From assembly GCA_003612625.1 (NCBI GenBank), contig RAZJ01000001.1, forward strand, positions 62,001 to 126,000: a stretch of 64,000 nucleotides of DNA, written 5' to 3'. The notes under the pieces are model-generated. The model had not been told where the DNA came from. It did not search any database and worked only from the letters and a program-made list of their open reading frames with translations. Position 1 is the stretch's first letter, and every line of letters starts with the position of its first letter. Shown in pieces: positions 18,090-26,001 of this stretch. Both the position numbers and the translations under genes were made by a program. Source of the DNA: a bacterium 1XD42-1 (GTDB taxonomy: Bacteria > Bacillota > Clostridia > Oscillospirales > Ruminococcaceae).

Positions 18090-18190
18090 ATAGAAAACAG
18101 AGCCTTCAAGCAACCGGACGATTGATTAAGCCCGTGCGCAAAGCACTCCGTTTCAGCCTACTTTATTAAGATCGCTATTTGATAAAATTT
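18090..18190 (-). ncRNA. Candidate riboswitch aptamer in the ssnA leader
   Basis: Between the promoter (18201-18229) and the leader terminator (18027-18066) lies about 100 bases of transcribed non-coding sequence. A possible three-way junction can be drawn by eye: P1 AAGTAG/TTGCTT (18158-18163 with 18108-18113), a hairpin GTGC/GCAC (18143-18146 with 18134-18137) and a hairpin GGGC/GTCC (18130-18133 with 18116-18119). It does not match the guanine/adenine riboswitch core I know. The class is unassigned. Confidence 0.45.
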
Positions 18191-18200
18191 TACTGTTTTT

Positions 18201-18229
18201 ATTCTACCATAGGGAAAAGAAATATGCAA
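18201..18229 (-). promoter_or_regulatory. sigma-A promoter of the ssnA-ygfK operon
   Basis: Minus-strand TTGCAT (18224-18229), 17-base spacer, TAGAAT (18201-18206). Transcription from about 18194 gives a leader of about 230 bases. Confidence 0.65.
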
Positions 18230-18244
18230 TAGGTAATATAAAAT

Positions 18245-18268
18245 TTCTAAAAAATTTTTTGTTTAGAA
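18245..18268. promoter_or_regulatory. Candidate operator between ssnA and the YheO-type regulator
   Basis: Perfect inverted repeat TTCTAAA (18245-18251) and TTTAGAA (18262-18268) with ten bases between. It lies in the divergent intergenic region, upstream of both promoters, a plausible site for the adjacent YheO-type regulator. Confidence 0.4.
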
Positions 18269-18278
18269 CAATTTTTTG

Positions 18279-18307
18279 TTGTTATTTTATTTTTTTGATG
18301 ATATAAT
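18279..18307 (+). promoter_or_regulatory. sigma-A-like promoter of the YheO-type regulator
   Basis: TTGTTA (18279-18284), 17-base spacer and a perfect TATAAT (18302-18307). Confidence 0.5.
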
Positions 18308-18380
18308 AGCCTTTAAGCCGGAGAAAAATATTGTATTTATCCAAATGGTTATAAATGTATAAAAAAGGGGGAATCCGGAA

Positions 18381-19025
18381 TTGAGTGCTCCAGACGGGAT
18401 GAATCTTGATTTTTTAAAGCGGCTGGCAAAAGGGATCGCCAAACAATTCGGAAATGATTGTGAAATCGTCATTCATGATTTATCGGACAACAATGCGGAA
18501 AATTCCATTGTAGCCATTGAAAATGGCCATGTTACAGGCAGGCGGTTAGGAGATGGGCCTTCCCACGTGGTATTAGAAGCCCTGCATGGTGACCGTGGAA
18601 AGCTTCAGGATCATTTCGCTTATTTAACGAAAACACGGGATGGGAAAATATTAAAATCCAGCACAGTTTATATCCGGGATTCCAATGGAGATGCGATTGG
18701 GATTTTTTCCATTAACTATGATATTACCTCCCTGCTTTTAATTGATACCGCAATTCGGTCACTGACCACTACCGAAGAGCCTCCTGCCCGGGAACCGGAA
18801 AATATTCCTTTAAATGTAAACGATCTTCTGGAAGAATTGATCGCGCAAAGTGTGGAATTAGTTGGAAAGCCTGTAGCCCTGATGACAAAGGATGATAAAA
18901 TTCAGGCCATCCAGTTTTTAAACCGTTCTGGTGCTTTCCTGATCACTAAAAGTGGTGATAAAATCAGTAAATATTTTGGGATTTCCAAGTATACTTTATA
19001 TAGTTACATTGATGCCAAATCATAA
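18381..19025 (+). CDS. YheO/DauR-type PAS-HTH transcriptional regulator
   Basis: A 214-residue regulator. The N-terminal YheO-like PAS domain (about 10-120) has the typical GNDCEIVIHDLSDN opening and SINYDIT close. The C-terminal HTH_22-type DNA-binding domain (about 145-214) ends GISKYTLYSYIDA. Members such as DauR control catabolic genes in response to a small metabolite. It is divergent from ssnA-ygfK and so is the likely regulator of that operon. The start is TTG at 18381, nine bases after GGGGG; the ATG at 18399 is an alternative. Confidence 0.85.
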   Translation: MSAPDGMNLDFLKRLAKGIAKQFGNDCEIVIHDLSDNNAENSIVAIENGHVTGRRLGDGPSHVVLEALHGDRGKLQDHFAYLTKTRDGKILKSSTVYIRDSNGDAIGIFSINYDITSLLLIDTAIRSLTTTEEPPAREPENIPLNVNDLLEELIAQSVELVGKPVALMTKDDKIQAIQFLNRSGAFLITKSGDKISKYFGISKYTLYSYIDAKS

Positions 19026-19044
19026 AGGATCAGCAGCATATGAT

Positions 19045-19092
19045 AAATCCCCTTTCGATTACGGAAAGCAATCCGCAATCGAAAGGGGATTT
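19045..19092. repeat. Long perfect hairpin between convergent genes
   Basis: A 16-bp perfect inverted repeat, AAATCCCCTTTCGATT (19045-19060) and its complement (19077-19092), with a further CGGA/TCCG stem (19062-19065 with 19072-19075) in the loop. No T tract follows on either strand, so it may act as an RNA 3'-end stabiliser or weak bidirectional terminator. Confidence 0.6.
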
Positions 19093-19114
19093 ACAGACTT
19101 TAAAAACTATAAAA

Positions 19115-19879
19115 TCAGCTTGCCTTCCGGATGATACCCATTGGAGTCTGTTCGCTGCACTGGCCCAAAGGATTATCTTTCAGAATTTTCACCAGCAGGT
19201 CACGGTCCATTTTCTTATCAGAAGTCCCTAAAATCTGTCCTTCAATATCATTGATATCTGTAATAGCTACCGGAACGCCTACCCGCTGGGTAATGGAAGC
19301 CGCCGTTTCATCAGGCTTGTCCGGCCCAAGGACTACATAATGGTTATAAGGCGGCAATGTGAAATGGCATGGGCCGTCAATGCTGCGGGCTTTGTACCCG
19401 GCAATATCATAGAACCAGCCCCGTTTATGGAACAGCTTGCCTATGGCAGATACAGCCGCCGCAAAAAGGATTTTAAAAGTACCGCATTCCTGAATTGCCA
19501 TTTCCATGGTTTCCGGAATTCCCAAACCGATACCATAAGGAGTTTTTAATACAAATTTGCTCAAAAAGCGGGCCAATGGGCGGGGATGGATGTCCTCCAT
19601 AGGGATAGCGCGGTTCTGTGTACAGGCAACCGCTTTTTCTGTAATAAAGATAATATCCCCCGGCTGTGCTAAGGGCGCGGCATATTTTTCCACCACGTCA
19701 ACAATATTGTCTTTATCGGTAATGACATGGGTTTTAATACATAAACGCCGGTAAACGGTACCATCTACTGTTACCGTTTCATTTTTTTCCGGATTTACAA
19801 CATAACCTTCCGGAAATTCCCGTTGGATTTCTTCCGGTGTTTCTGGCGTATTTTGAACATTGGGTTCTTTTGTTGACAT
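19115..19879 (-). CDS. CofE-like (F420-0:gamma-glutamyl ligase domain) protein
   Basis: A 254-residue protein related to coenzyme F420-0:L-glutamate ligase. Visible are the LCIKTHVIT opening, GDIIFITEKAVACTQNRAIP (the CofE SEK-like loop) and VAITDINDIEGQILG near the C terminus. Clostridia of this type are not known to make F420, so the protein probably ligates Glu to another acceptor or has a different role. The ATG at 19879 follows AAGGAAG with normal spacing; the ATG at 19888 lies too close to that site. It has its own strong promoter. Confidence 0.75.
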   Translation of the reverse strand: MSTKEPNVQNTPETPEEIQREFPEGYVVNPEKNETVTVDGTVYRRLCIKTHVITDKDNIVDVVEKYAAPLAQPGDIIFITEKAVACTQNRAIPMEDIHPRPLARFLSKFVLKTPYGIGLGIPETMEMAIQECGTFKILFAAAVSAIGKLFHKRGWFYDIAGYKARSIDGPCHFTLPPYNHYVVLGPDKPDETAASITQRVGVPVAITDINDIEGQILGTSDKKMDRDLLVKILKDNPLGQCSEQTPMGIIRKAS

Positions 19880-19960
19880 TTCCAGCATCTTCCTTCTATA
19901 CTTCTGAATTTTTGGCTTAATACTTTATCACTTTATTGTAGGATTGGCTGCTATTGGGAT

Positions 19961-19989
19961 ATTATACAATAATCTTTTTCCTTCGTCAA
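19961..19989 (-). promoter_or_regulatory. sigma-A promoter of the CofE-like gene
   Basis: Minus-strand TTGACG (19984-19989), 17-base spacer and a perfect TATAAT (19961-19966). Apart from this and the rightward promoter at 20091-20119 the gap from 19880 to 20219 shows no gene. Confidence 0.75.
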
Positions 19990-20090
19990 ATCAGAATAGA
20001 GGGAATTTTATAATAAAATGCTGTATATGAGGGATTTGCGGCAAGGATGTAAACTTTTTGTTAGAAACCTTTTCCAATCGTCGAAAGCCA

Positions 20091-20119
20091 TTGACGAACC
20101 GGATAAAAAGGGCTAAAAT
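20091..20119 (+). promoter_or_regulatory. sigma-A promoter of the tandem secreted-protein genes
   Basis: TTGACG (20091-20096), 17-base spacer, TAAAAT (20114-20119). The leader to the start at 20220 is about 95 bases. Confidence 0.6.
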
Positions 20120-20219
20120 GGTACTACCATCAAGCTTTTCCCAGAACTTGTTTCCCTTTCCGTGCCTGCCAGGGCCAGGAGGGATTGCAGGAGAGGAAAT
20201 CGAAGGAGAATGAGAAATA

Positions 20220-21941
20220 ATGAACCGTTCGGTAAAACGATTGACATCCGCAGCCCTATCTCTGGCGATAGCGGTATCTATGGGAGCAGTTGCTAATGCA
20301 AAGCCTGTTTCCAGCAAAGGATCTTTATTAGGGGCGAAAACCACCACCAGTACCACAAAGACCACCACAAAGACCACCCCAAAGACAACAACCACCGGGG
20401 CATCTTCTGTTAAAACAGCCTCCGCGGGAGATTACAGCGTCCATTTTTCCGGAAACCAGCTGCAATTTATGAAAAACGGCAAAGCCTCCGGAACCTTTGG
20501 CGCAAAAAATTCCAGTATTAAAGCAGCTGTAAACAAAGCCGGGAATCTGGTTATTGGCTTTACAAAAGCCGATGGAAAAGCCGCCAATGTAAGCCTGGGC
20601 CAACAGAAAAACGTTGTATTCAGCGGCAGTTACAGTTCCCTTACCGTAGATGGCAGCGTTGCAAATGACCGTTCCTTTACGGTAGGCGGCACAGTCAGTG
20701 CTTTAAATGTAAATGCGCCTGTATCTGTCACCATTGCCAAAGGAGCTTCTGTTTCTTCCTTAAAAGTTGGAAATGCTTCCGCAAAAGTTGCTGTCCAGCA
20801 AGGGGCGTCTGTCAGCAAGGCTTCGGCCGTTTCAGCATCTTCTGTTTCCGGTTTTTCCGGTTCCATTTCCAAAGCCCAGGCTGTAACAGCTCCAAAAACA
20901 ACTACCATACAGAGTTCTTCTAAAAAAACCGGTTTAAAAATCGGCAGCAATTCCATTTCCAGCGGCAATACCACAAGCACCTCCACAGCAGGCAAAGAAA
21001 AAGTTTACCTGAATATGTATGATGCTGATGACACCAAATACACCGAAGAAATCAATTATACGACTAATAATGGCGTGCAGCTGGTTGCGAAAGATGGTAT
21101 CAGCTTAGGACAAGCCATTAAAGATGTTAAATTTGAAGTAACACACGATACAGATAAAGATAATGACCGGGTAGGCGGCCAGTGGAAATGGGTAGACGTT
21201 GCCTCTACCACCAAAACCAGCGGTACTTATACCTATCGTTTTTATCCTTCCCTCAGCGCAAAATATCCCACTGTTGATGTGCAGGTAAAATATGAAGGCA
21301 GCGGCGAAAGCTCCAGCAAACGGAACCTTGGCAAGCCTTCCATCAGCTTTGTAGGCAAATCCCACGGGGAAGGCGGCAATGTATCCGTAGAAGTAAAAAT
21401 CCCCAGCGGTGTAGATGATGACGGCACCTTAGAGATTTACATTGGGCGGGATTTCTATGATGAATGGAAAATTGACGAAGATGATGCCGGGGATGAAAAG
21501 ACCTGCAAAATCTATATTGACCGTGACAAATACATGGAAGATAAAGACAACGACACAGAAGTCCGCATCCAGGCAAAAATTGATGTAGACGGGCGCAAGG
21601 CTTCTTCCAATATTATTAAATACCGTTTGGAAGGGAAAGAATCCAGTTCTTCCGCAAACCTGTCAGGGTTTTCTTTAAGCGGTCCCCGTTCCATAGAGGA
21701 AAACGACGAGGACACGATTGAAGCAGATATTCCTTCCAACGTAACGAACCCCAAAATTACAGTCCGTGTCAGCGAAGGGAAGGCCACTACCAGTGTCAGC
21801 TCTGTCAAAGCAGGCGGAACCGCAAAAATTTCTGTTAAGCCGAAAAAAGACAGTGATGATTTGCGCATTGCAGTAACACTGCGGTGTGATGAAGGCACGA
21901 TTACAAAATATATCAACATTGATGTAGACGAAGAAGACTAA
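20220..21941 (+). CDS. Secreted protein of unknown function, paralogue 1
   Basis: I do not recognise the family. The 573-residue product has a Sec signal peptide (residues 1-27, ending VANA), a Thr/Lys-rich linker (about 40-60), then a repetitive region of about 65-215 whose short V/T/S/G-rich strands (such as FTVGGTVSALNVNAPVSVTI) look like a beta-solenoid. Three Asp/Lys-rich beta-type domains follow (about 255-355, 370-475 and 480-573). The tail is acidic (DVDEED). It is homologous along its whole length to the next gene. No LPXTG, transmembrane or SLH anchor is visible, so it is either released or held non-covalently. Confidence 0.85.
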   Translation: MNRSVKRLTSAALSLAIAVSMGAVANAKPVSSKGSLLGAKTTTSTTKTTTKTTPKTTTTGASSVKTASAGDYSVHFSGNQLQFMKNGKASGTFGAKNSSIKAAVNKAGNLVIGFTKADGKAANVSLGQQKNVVFSGSYSSLTVDGSVANDRSFTVGGTVSALNVNAPVSVTIAKGASVSSLKVGNASAKVAVQQGASVSKASAVSASSVSGFSGSISKAQAVTAPKTTTIQSSSKKTGLKIGSNSISSGNTTSTSTAGKEKVYLNMYDADDTKYTEEINYTTNNGVQLVAKDGISLGQAIKDVKFEVTHDTDKDNDRVGGQWKWVDVASTTKTSGTYTYRFYPSLSAKYPTVDVQVKYEGSGESSSKRNLGKPSISFVGKSHGEGGNVSVEVKIPSGVDDDGTLEIYIGRDFYDEWKIDEDDAGDEKTCKIYIDRDKYMEDKDNDTEVRIQAKIDVDGRKASSNIIKYRLEGKESSSSANLSGFSLSGPRSIEENDEDTIEADIPSNVTNPKITVRVSEGKATTSVSSVKAGGTAKISVKPKKDSDDLRIAVTLRCDEGTITKYINIDVDEED

Positions 21942-22012
21942 TCCAAATTGTTTTATCTATCATTTATCATCATAAATAAATTTATCCCAGTTAGAAAAAA
22001 GGAGTTTGAACA

Positions 22013-23680
22013 ATGAATCCAATGATCAAAAGATGGACAGCTTCCACATTAGCATTAGCTATGGCTGTATCAATGGGTGTGTGCGCCAGTGCAAAACCGA
22101 CTTCCAGCAGAACCCTTTTGAAGCCTGCCGCTGGTACTGCTACAACAACGACATCCACCAATGCGCCTGCTGTTGCACCTGTTACCATTTCCGCCAATGA
22201 TTACAGTGTTAATGTGACTACAAATACAGTACAGTTTGTCCGGAATGGGAAAGTGGTTACCTCTTATCAGGCAAAACTGGCTGGCAATACCAATAAAGTG
22301 GATGTTACCGTTCTCCAAAACAGCAAAGGCAATTTCTGTGTCAGCTTTACCAAAAGCGACGGAAAAGGGATTAGTGTTAATTTAGGGAGCCAGTCTGATA
22401 TTGCATTCAGCGGCAATTACAATACATTAACTTTTGACACCACGGTTCCGGTAGGCCATGACTTTGTGGTAGGCGGTACTGTTACAACTTTAAATGTCAA
22501 TTCCCCTTCTGTTGTTACAATATCTGCTGACGCTTCCATCAATTCCTTAAAAGTTGGCAATAAAGATGCTGCTGTCAATGTGGTTTCCGGTGCAAAAGTA
22601 GCGGCCGGAGCTACTGTAAGCGGTGCAGTTGTAACTGGCTTAAATAATTTAGGTTCTATGTCCTCTGCCGCTGTCAGCTCCACTACCAATAAAGCTGGCT
22701 ATTCTTCTCCGGATGGCACTGTTGGGAACACGACCAGCGGCGGTTTATTCTTAGAAATGAAAGATGCCAGTGACACGAAAAAATATGCGTCCAGCATTTC
22801 TTACAATTCTGATAATTCCATTGTAATTGTACCGAAAAAGAATAATGTATCCTTAGGCAGTTTAATGCAGGATATTAAACTGATTGTCCGGAAAGCTGAT
22901 ACCAATACCATGCTGACTGGCGAATGGAATTTCGTGAAAGGTGCTACCGAATCCACAAAAGCCTCCCCAGGCACTTATAAATATCAGTTCACACCCCATC
23001 AGGCATATAAAGGCTTTGATGTTATGATCAAGATCCAAGAGGCTGGAAGTGCTGCAGCTTCAACCGTTACAACTTCTCCTAAAATCGCCTTTTACAGCGG
23101 CGTAGGCCGCGGTGCCGGTGGAAAAGTTGACGTAGATGTTACCCTTCCTGCCGGTGTAACCCGGGGTGATGTTCTCGAACTCCATGCCGGAACCTGGTCT
23201 ACCACAAAAGATCTGGTCAATTCTGACGGCGGCGCTACCCGGACCTATACAGTAGAAATCGATCCGGATGAAATGACAACTTCCCGGGCAAAGGTTTATG
23301 CTGTACTGCGGACCAATGGCAAAACCTTAACTTCCAACACCATCAATTATACTTATGATGAAGATGGTGATACAGGCAGCTTGAAAAAACCGGGCCTGAG
23401 CATCAGCCCCAGCCATGGTGACGGCAGCTTTGTAGCTTCTGTAAGCCTTCCATCTTCTGTGAAAAAGAATGATGAAGTTGTCATTTACGCTACCAAAAAA
23501 GGCAGCAGCAATCGGGAAGTTGGCAGCGCTGATTTGAGTGATAATGATGCTGGCAAGACCATTAAAATCAACTGTGAAGTCAGCGGCAGTGATGATGATG
23601 AATTTAAGATCCGTGCAACTCTCCGCAGCGGCGGCCAGTCTGCATCTTCTGAAACAAAAACATACCGGATTGCCGATTAA
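22013..23680 (+). CDS. Secreted protein of unknown function, paralogue 2
   Basis: The 555-residue product parallels the upstream gene domain by domain: signal peptide (1-27, ending ASA), short Thr-rich linker, a region starting NDYSVNVTTNTVQFVRNGK that matches GDYSVHFSGNQLQFMKNGK upstream, the same FVVGGTVTTLNVNSPSVVTI solenoid strands, and the same three C-terminal beta domains. The identity looks moderate, so the duplication is not recent. It lies 71 bases downstream behind a strong AAAAGGAG site and ends at a good terminator, so the two are probably co-transcribed. Function unknown. Confidence 0.85.
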   Translation: MNPMIKRWTASTLALAMAVSMGVCASAKPTSSRTLLKPAAGTATTTTSTNAPAVAPVTISANDYSVNVTTNTVQFVRNGKVVTSYQAKLAGNTNKVDVTVLQNSKGNFCVSFTKSDGKGISVNLGSQSDIAFSGNYNTLTFDTTVPVGHDFVVGGTVTTLNVNSPSVVTISADASINSLKVGNKDAAVNVVSGAKVAAGATVSGAVVTGLNNLGSMSSAAVSSTTNKAGYSSPDGTVGNTTSGGLFLEMKDASDTKKYASSISYNSDNSIVIVPKKNNVSLGSLMQDIKLIVRKADTNTMLTGEWNFVKGATESTKASPGTYKYQFTPHQAYKGFDVMIKIQEAGSAAASTVTTSPKIAFYSGVGRGAGGKVDVDVTLPAGVTRGDVLELHAGTWSTTKDLVNSDGGATRTYTVEIDPDEMTTSRAKVYAVLRTNGKTLTSNTINYTYDEDGDTGSLKKPGLSISPSHGDGSFVASVSLPSSVKKNDEVVIYATKKGSSNREVGSADLSDNDAGKTIKINCEVSGSDDDEFKIRATLRSGGQSASSETKTYRIAD

Positions 23681-23714
23681 CGCAAATAAGCAAAACTAAA
23701 AAAGTCCCAAAAAG

Positions 23715-23745
23715 CAAAGGGGGCACCATGCCCCCTTTGTTTTTA
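23715..23745 (+). terminator. Terminator of the secreted-protein pair
   Basis: Perfect 10-bp stem CAAAGGGGGC (23715-23724) with its complement (23730-23739), five-base loop, then TTTTTATAA. Confidence 0.9.
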
Positions 23746-23812
23746 TAACGGGCGAAGGTATTTTTTTATATTTTTGTCCGGACATGAAACAATATTAAGG
23801 AGGCAAAAAACA

Positions 23813-24187
23813 ATGAACAAAGTAATTTCCGCAAAAAATGCACCTGCCGCTGTGGGTCCTTACAGCCATGCCATGCAGGCAGGAAACACCGTCTACACAT
23901 CCGGCCAGTTAGGTCTTGATCCGGTAAGCGGTGCATTGCCAGAAGGCGTAGAAGCCCAGGCAACACAAGCCCTTAAAAACCTGGTAGCCGTATTAGAAGA
24001 AGCTGGTATGTCTTTGGCTGACGTTGTAAAAACGACTGTATTTTTAGCAGATATCAATGACTTTGCCAAAATCAATGCTATTTATGCAGACTTCTTTAAA
24101 GACAGTGCACCTGCCCGTTCCTGCGTACAGGTTGCAGCCCTTCCAAAAGCAGCCCTTTTTGAAATTGAAGCAATCGCCGTAAAATAA
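23813..24187 (+). CDS. ridA: RidA family 2-iminobutanoate/2-iminopropanoate deaminase
   Basis: A 124-residue YjgF/YER057c/UK114 protein that hydrolyses reactive enamine/imine intermediates. It has the family signature near the end (PARSCVQVAALPKAALFEIEAIA) with the key Arg in APARSCVQV and the opening NAPAAVGPYSHA. The ATG at 23813 follows AAGGAGG; the frame runs upstream to 23774 without a ribosome binding site. RidA proteins also accompany purine and pyrimidine degradation genes, which suits the context. Confidence 0.95.
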   Translation: MNKVISAKNAPAAVGPYSHAMQAGNTVYTSGQLGLDPVSGALPEGVEAQATQALKNLVAVLEEAGMSLADVVKTTVFLADINDFAKINAIYADFFKDSAPARSCVQVAALPKAALFEIEAIAVK

Positions 24188-24210
24188 TTTTTTACCTGAT
24201 TGCCTAAAAA

Positions 24211-24256
24211 AAATAAAGCATCCTTTCAAAAGATTCTTTTGATGGATGCTTTATTT
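24211..24256 (+). terminator. Terminator after ridA
   Basis: Stem AAATAAAGCATCC (24211-24223) with its perfect complement (24244-24256), enclosing a second A/T-rich stem; T-rich tract follows. Also T-rich on the opposite strand. Confidence 0.8.
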
Positions 24257-24335
24257 TTATATCGTTTGTAAATAGGCATAAAAAAAGATATAAATTTTTG
24301 TGCAGTTTAATTAGATAAAAATTGTTTCACATCCA

Positions 24336-24364
24336 TTGAAATTTTTAGTAAAATAAGTTATGAT
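24336..24364 (+). promoter_or_regulatory. sigma-A promoter of the purine permease
   Basis: TTGAAA (24336-24341), 17-base spacer, TATGAT (24359-24364). I looked for a purine riboswitch in the roughly 65-base leader and saw none. Confidence 0.55.
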
Positions 24365-24433
24365 ATAGGAGAAGGATAAAAAATATTTTTTTGGCTTTCA
24401 TAAAAATTATTAGAAAATGCGGGGTGTTTGTCT

Positions 24434-25780
24434 ATGACGAATCAAAAAAACGCGGATGCCTTATTCACGCTGAATGGCGTCCCGCCTTTGGGACAAGTTG
24501 TTCCATTAGGTTTACAGCATGTAGTTGCCGCTATTGTCGGTGTGGTTACGCCTGCTATTTTAGTATCCGGAACCTGCGGCATTGAAGGCCCGGATCGGAC
24601 CATTATGATTCAAATGTCCTTAGTTATTTCTGCTTTAGCTACCCTTCTCCAGCTTTTCCCTATTTTCCGTACCATAGGCGCTGGCCTGCCCGTGATTATG
24701 GGGGTTAGCTTTGCTTATATCCCTACCTTACAAAGTATCGGAACGGGCTTTCAAGATATGGCCCAGGCTGGCGGATATAATGTAATACGAGTCATTTTAG
24801 GTGCACAAATTATCGGCGGTTTAACGGCAATTATTTTTGGTATTTTCTTAAAACGGCTGCGCAAGTTATTCCCGCCTATTGTAACCGGCACTGTAATTTT
24901 TACAATTGGCCTTTCATTATATCCTACTGCTGTACGGTATATGGCTGGCGGAAGCGGCAATCCTGATTTTGGCTCCCCCAAACAATGGCTGGTTGCTATC
25001 ATTACATTAGGCGTAGTTGTATTTATGAACTATTTTACAAAAGGTTCATTGAAGCTGGCATCTATCCTGGTTGGCATGGTAGTGGGCTATATTGTAGCTT
25101 TGGTGATGGGAATGGTAAGCTTTGACGCTGTTATTTCCGCCAGTTGGGCCCAGATTATCCCGCCTTTACATTTTGGTATGCCAGTATTCATTCCCAGCGC
25201 ATGTATTTCCATGGCAATCATGTATATTGTAAACTCTGTCCAGGCTATTGGGGATTTCAGCTCCACAACCCTGGGAGGGCTGGATCGGGAACCTACGGAT
25301 CAGGAGCTTTCCGGCGGCATTATGGCCAATGGTTTAGCAAGTATTGTAGGTGCATTTTTTGGCGGTTTACCAACAGCTACTTACAGCCAGAATGTGGGTA
25401 TTGTCACTGTAAACCGGGTAGTCAATAAAACTGTATTTGCTTTTGCAGCAGGTGTTTTACTGGTTGCAGGCTTTATTCCTAAATTTTCTTCTGTTTTAAC
25501 AACAATTCCCCAATGTGTCATTGGCGGCGCTACAATTTCCGTATTTGCTACCATTACAATGACCGGGATCCGAATGATTACATCTGCTACACTGACTCCC
25601 CGCAATGTAACCGTAGTGGGATTGGCTGTCGCTTTAGGGGTAGGCGTTACCCAGGTACAAAATTGCTTAGGCGGATTTCCTGCATGGGTTGGCGTTATCT
25701 TTGGCGGTTCTTCCGTTGTTATCGCTACCTTAGGAGCTATCTTGTTAAATACAATCCTTCCGAAGGATTCCAATACTTAA
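24434..25780 (+). CDS. NCS2 family purine (xanthine/urate-type) permease
   Basis: A 448-residue permease with about 12-14 membrane segments. It shows the NCS2 features PLGLQHVVAAIVGVVTPAILV near the start, the VQAIGDFSSTT segment and GGLPTATYSQNVGIVTVNRV, equivalent to the family's QNxG substrate motif. Sequence style fits the xanthine/urate branch (PbuX/UacT) more than the uracil branch, but specificity is inferred. GGGGTG sits seven bases before the ATG at 24434. With ssnA and ygfK nearby, uptake of a purine for fermentation is the likely role. Confidence 0.9.
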   Translation: MTNQKNADALFTLNGVPPLGQVVPLGLQHVVAAIVGVVTPAILVSGTCGIEGPDRTIMIQMSLVISALATLLQLFPIFRTIGAGLPVIMGVSFAYIPTLQSIGTGFQDMAQAGGYNVIRVILGAQIIGGLTAIIFGIFLKRLRKLFPPIVTGTVIFTIGLSLYPTAVRYMAGGSGNPDFGSPKQWLVAIITLGVVVFMNYFTKGSLKLASILVGMVVGYIVALVMGMVSFDAVISASWAQIIPPLHFGMPVFIPSACISMAIMYIVNSVQAIGDFSSTTLGGLDREPTDQELSGGIMANGLASIVGAFFGGLPTATYSQNVGIVTVNRVVNKTVFAFAAGVLLVAGFIPKFSSVLTTIPQCVIGGATISVFATITMTGIRMITSATLTPRNVTVVGLAVALGVGVTQVQNCLGGFPAWVGVIFGGSSVVIATLGAILLNTILPKDSNT

Positions 25781-25798
25781 CCAACCAATCATTTTTAC

Positions 25799-25851
25799 AA
25801 CCGGACGCTATCCAAAATTGGGGATTCCCCATTTTCCGATAGCGTCCGGTT
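25799..25851 (+). terminator. Terminator after the purine permease
   Basis: AACCGGACGCTATC (25799-25812) and its perfect complement (25838-25851) with a second nested GGGG/CCCC stem; TTTC follows. Its right arm can also pair with 25909-25920. Confidence 0.8.
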
Positions 25852-25861
25852 TTCTTCATAC

Positions 25862-25902
25862 AAAAACTCCCGGAGAGCGGACATCTCTTCGGGAGTTTTT
25901 TT
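25862..25902. terminator. Bidirectional terminator between the permease and the metalloprotease operon
   Basis: AAAAACTCCCG (25862-25872) pairs with CGGGAGTTTTT (25890-25900), with a GAGAG/CTCTT extension inside. T tracts occur on both strands, so it can stop both convergent transcripts. Confidence 0.85.
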
Positions 25903-26001
25903 GTGAGTCGCTATCGGAAACCTTAATCAGACTTTACGTCCACTTTTATTCTAGCACAACTCTCTAGATAAATGCAAGAGAGAATCGAATAAATCTTTTA
26001 G

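Noticed and set aside
18090-18190. Assignment of the ssnA leader to the guanine/adenine riboswitch class
   Set aside because: The stems are shorter and the conserved junction and loop bases of that class are not present, so it is reported only as an unassigned candidate.
20341-20400. ACC/ACA-rich repeats as a CRISPR or mobile repeat
   Set aside because: They encode the Thr/Lys linker of a secreted protein and have no spacer structure.
24360-24433. Purine riboswitch upstream of the NCS2 permease
   Set aside because: The leader is too short and lacks the conserved purine-aptamer loops.
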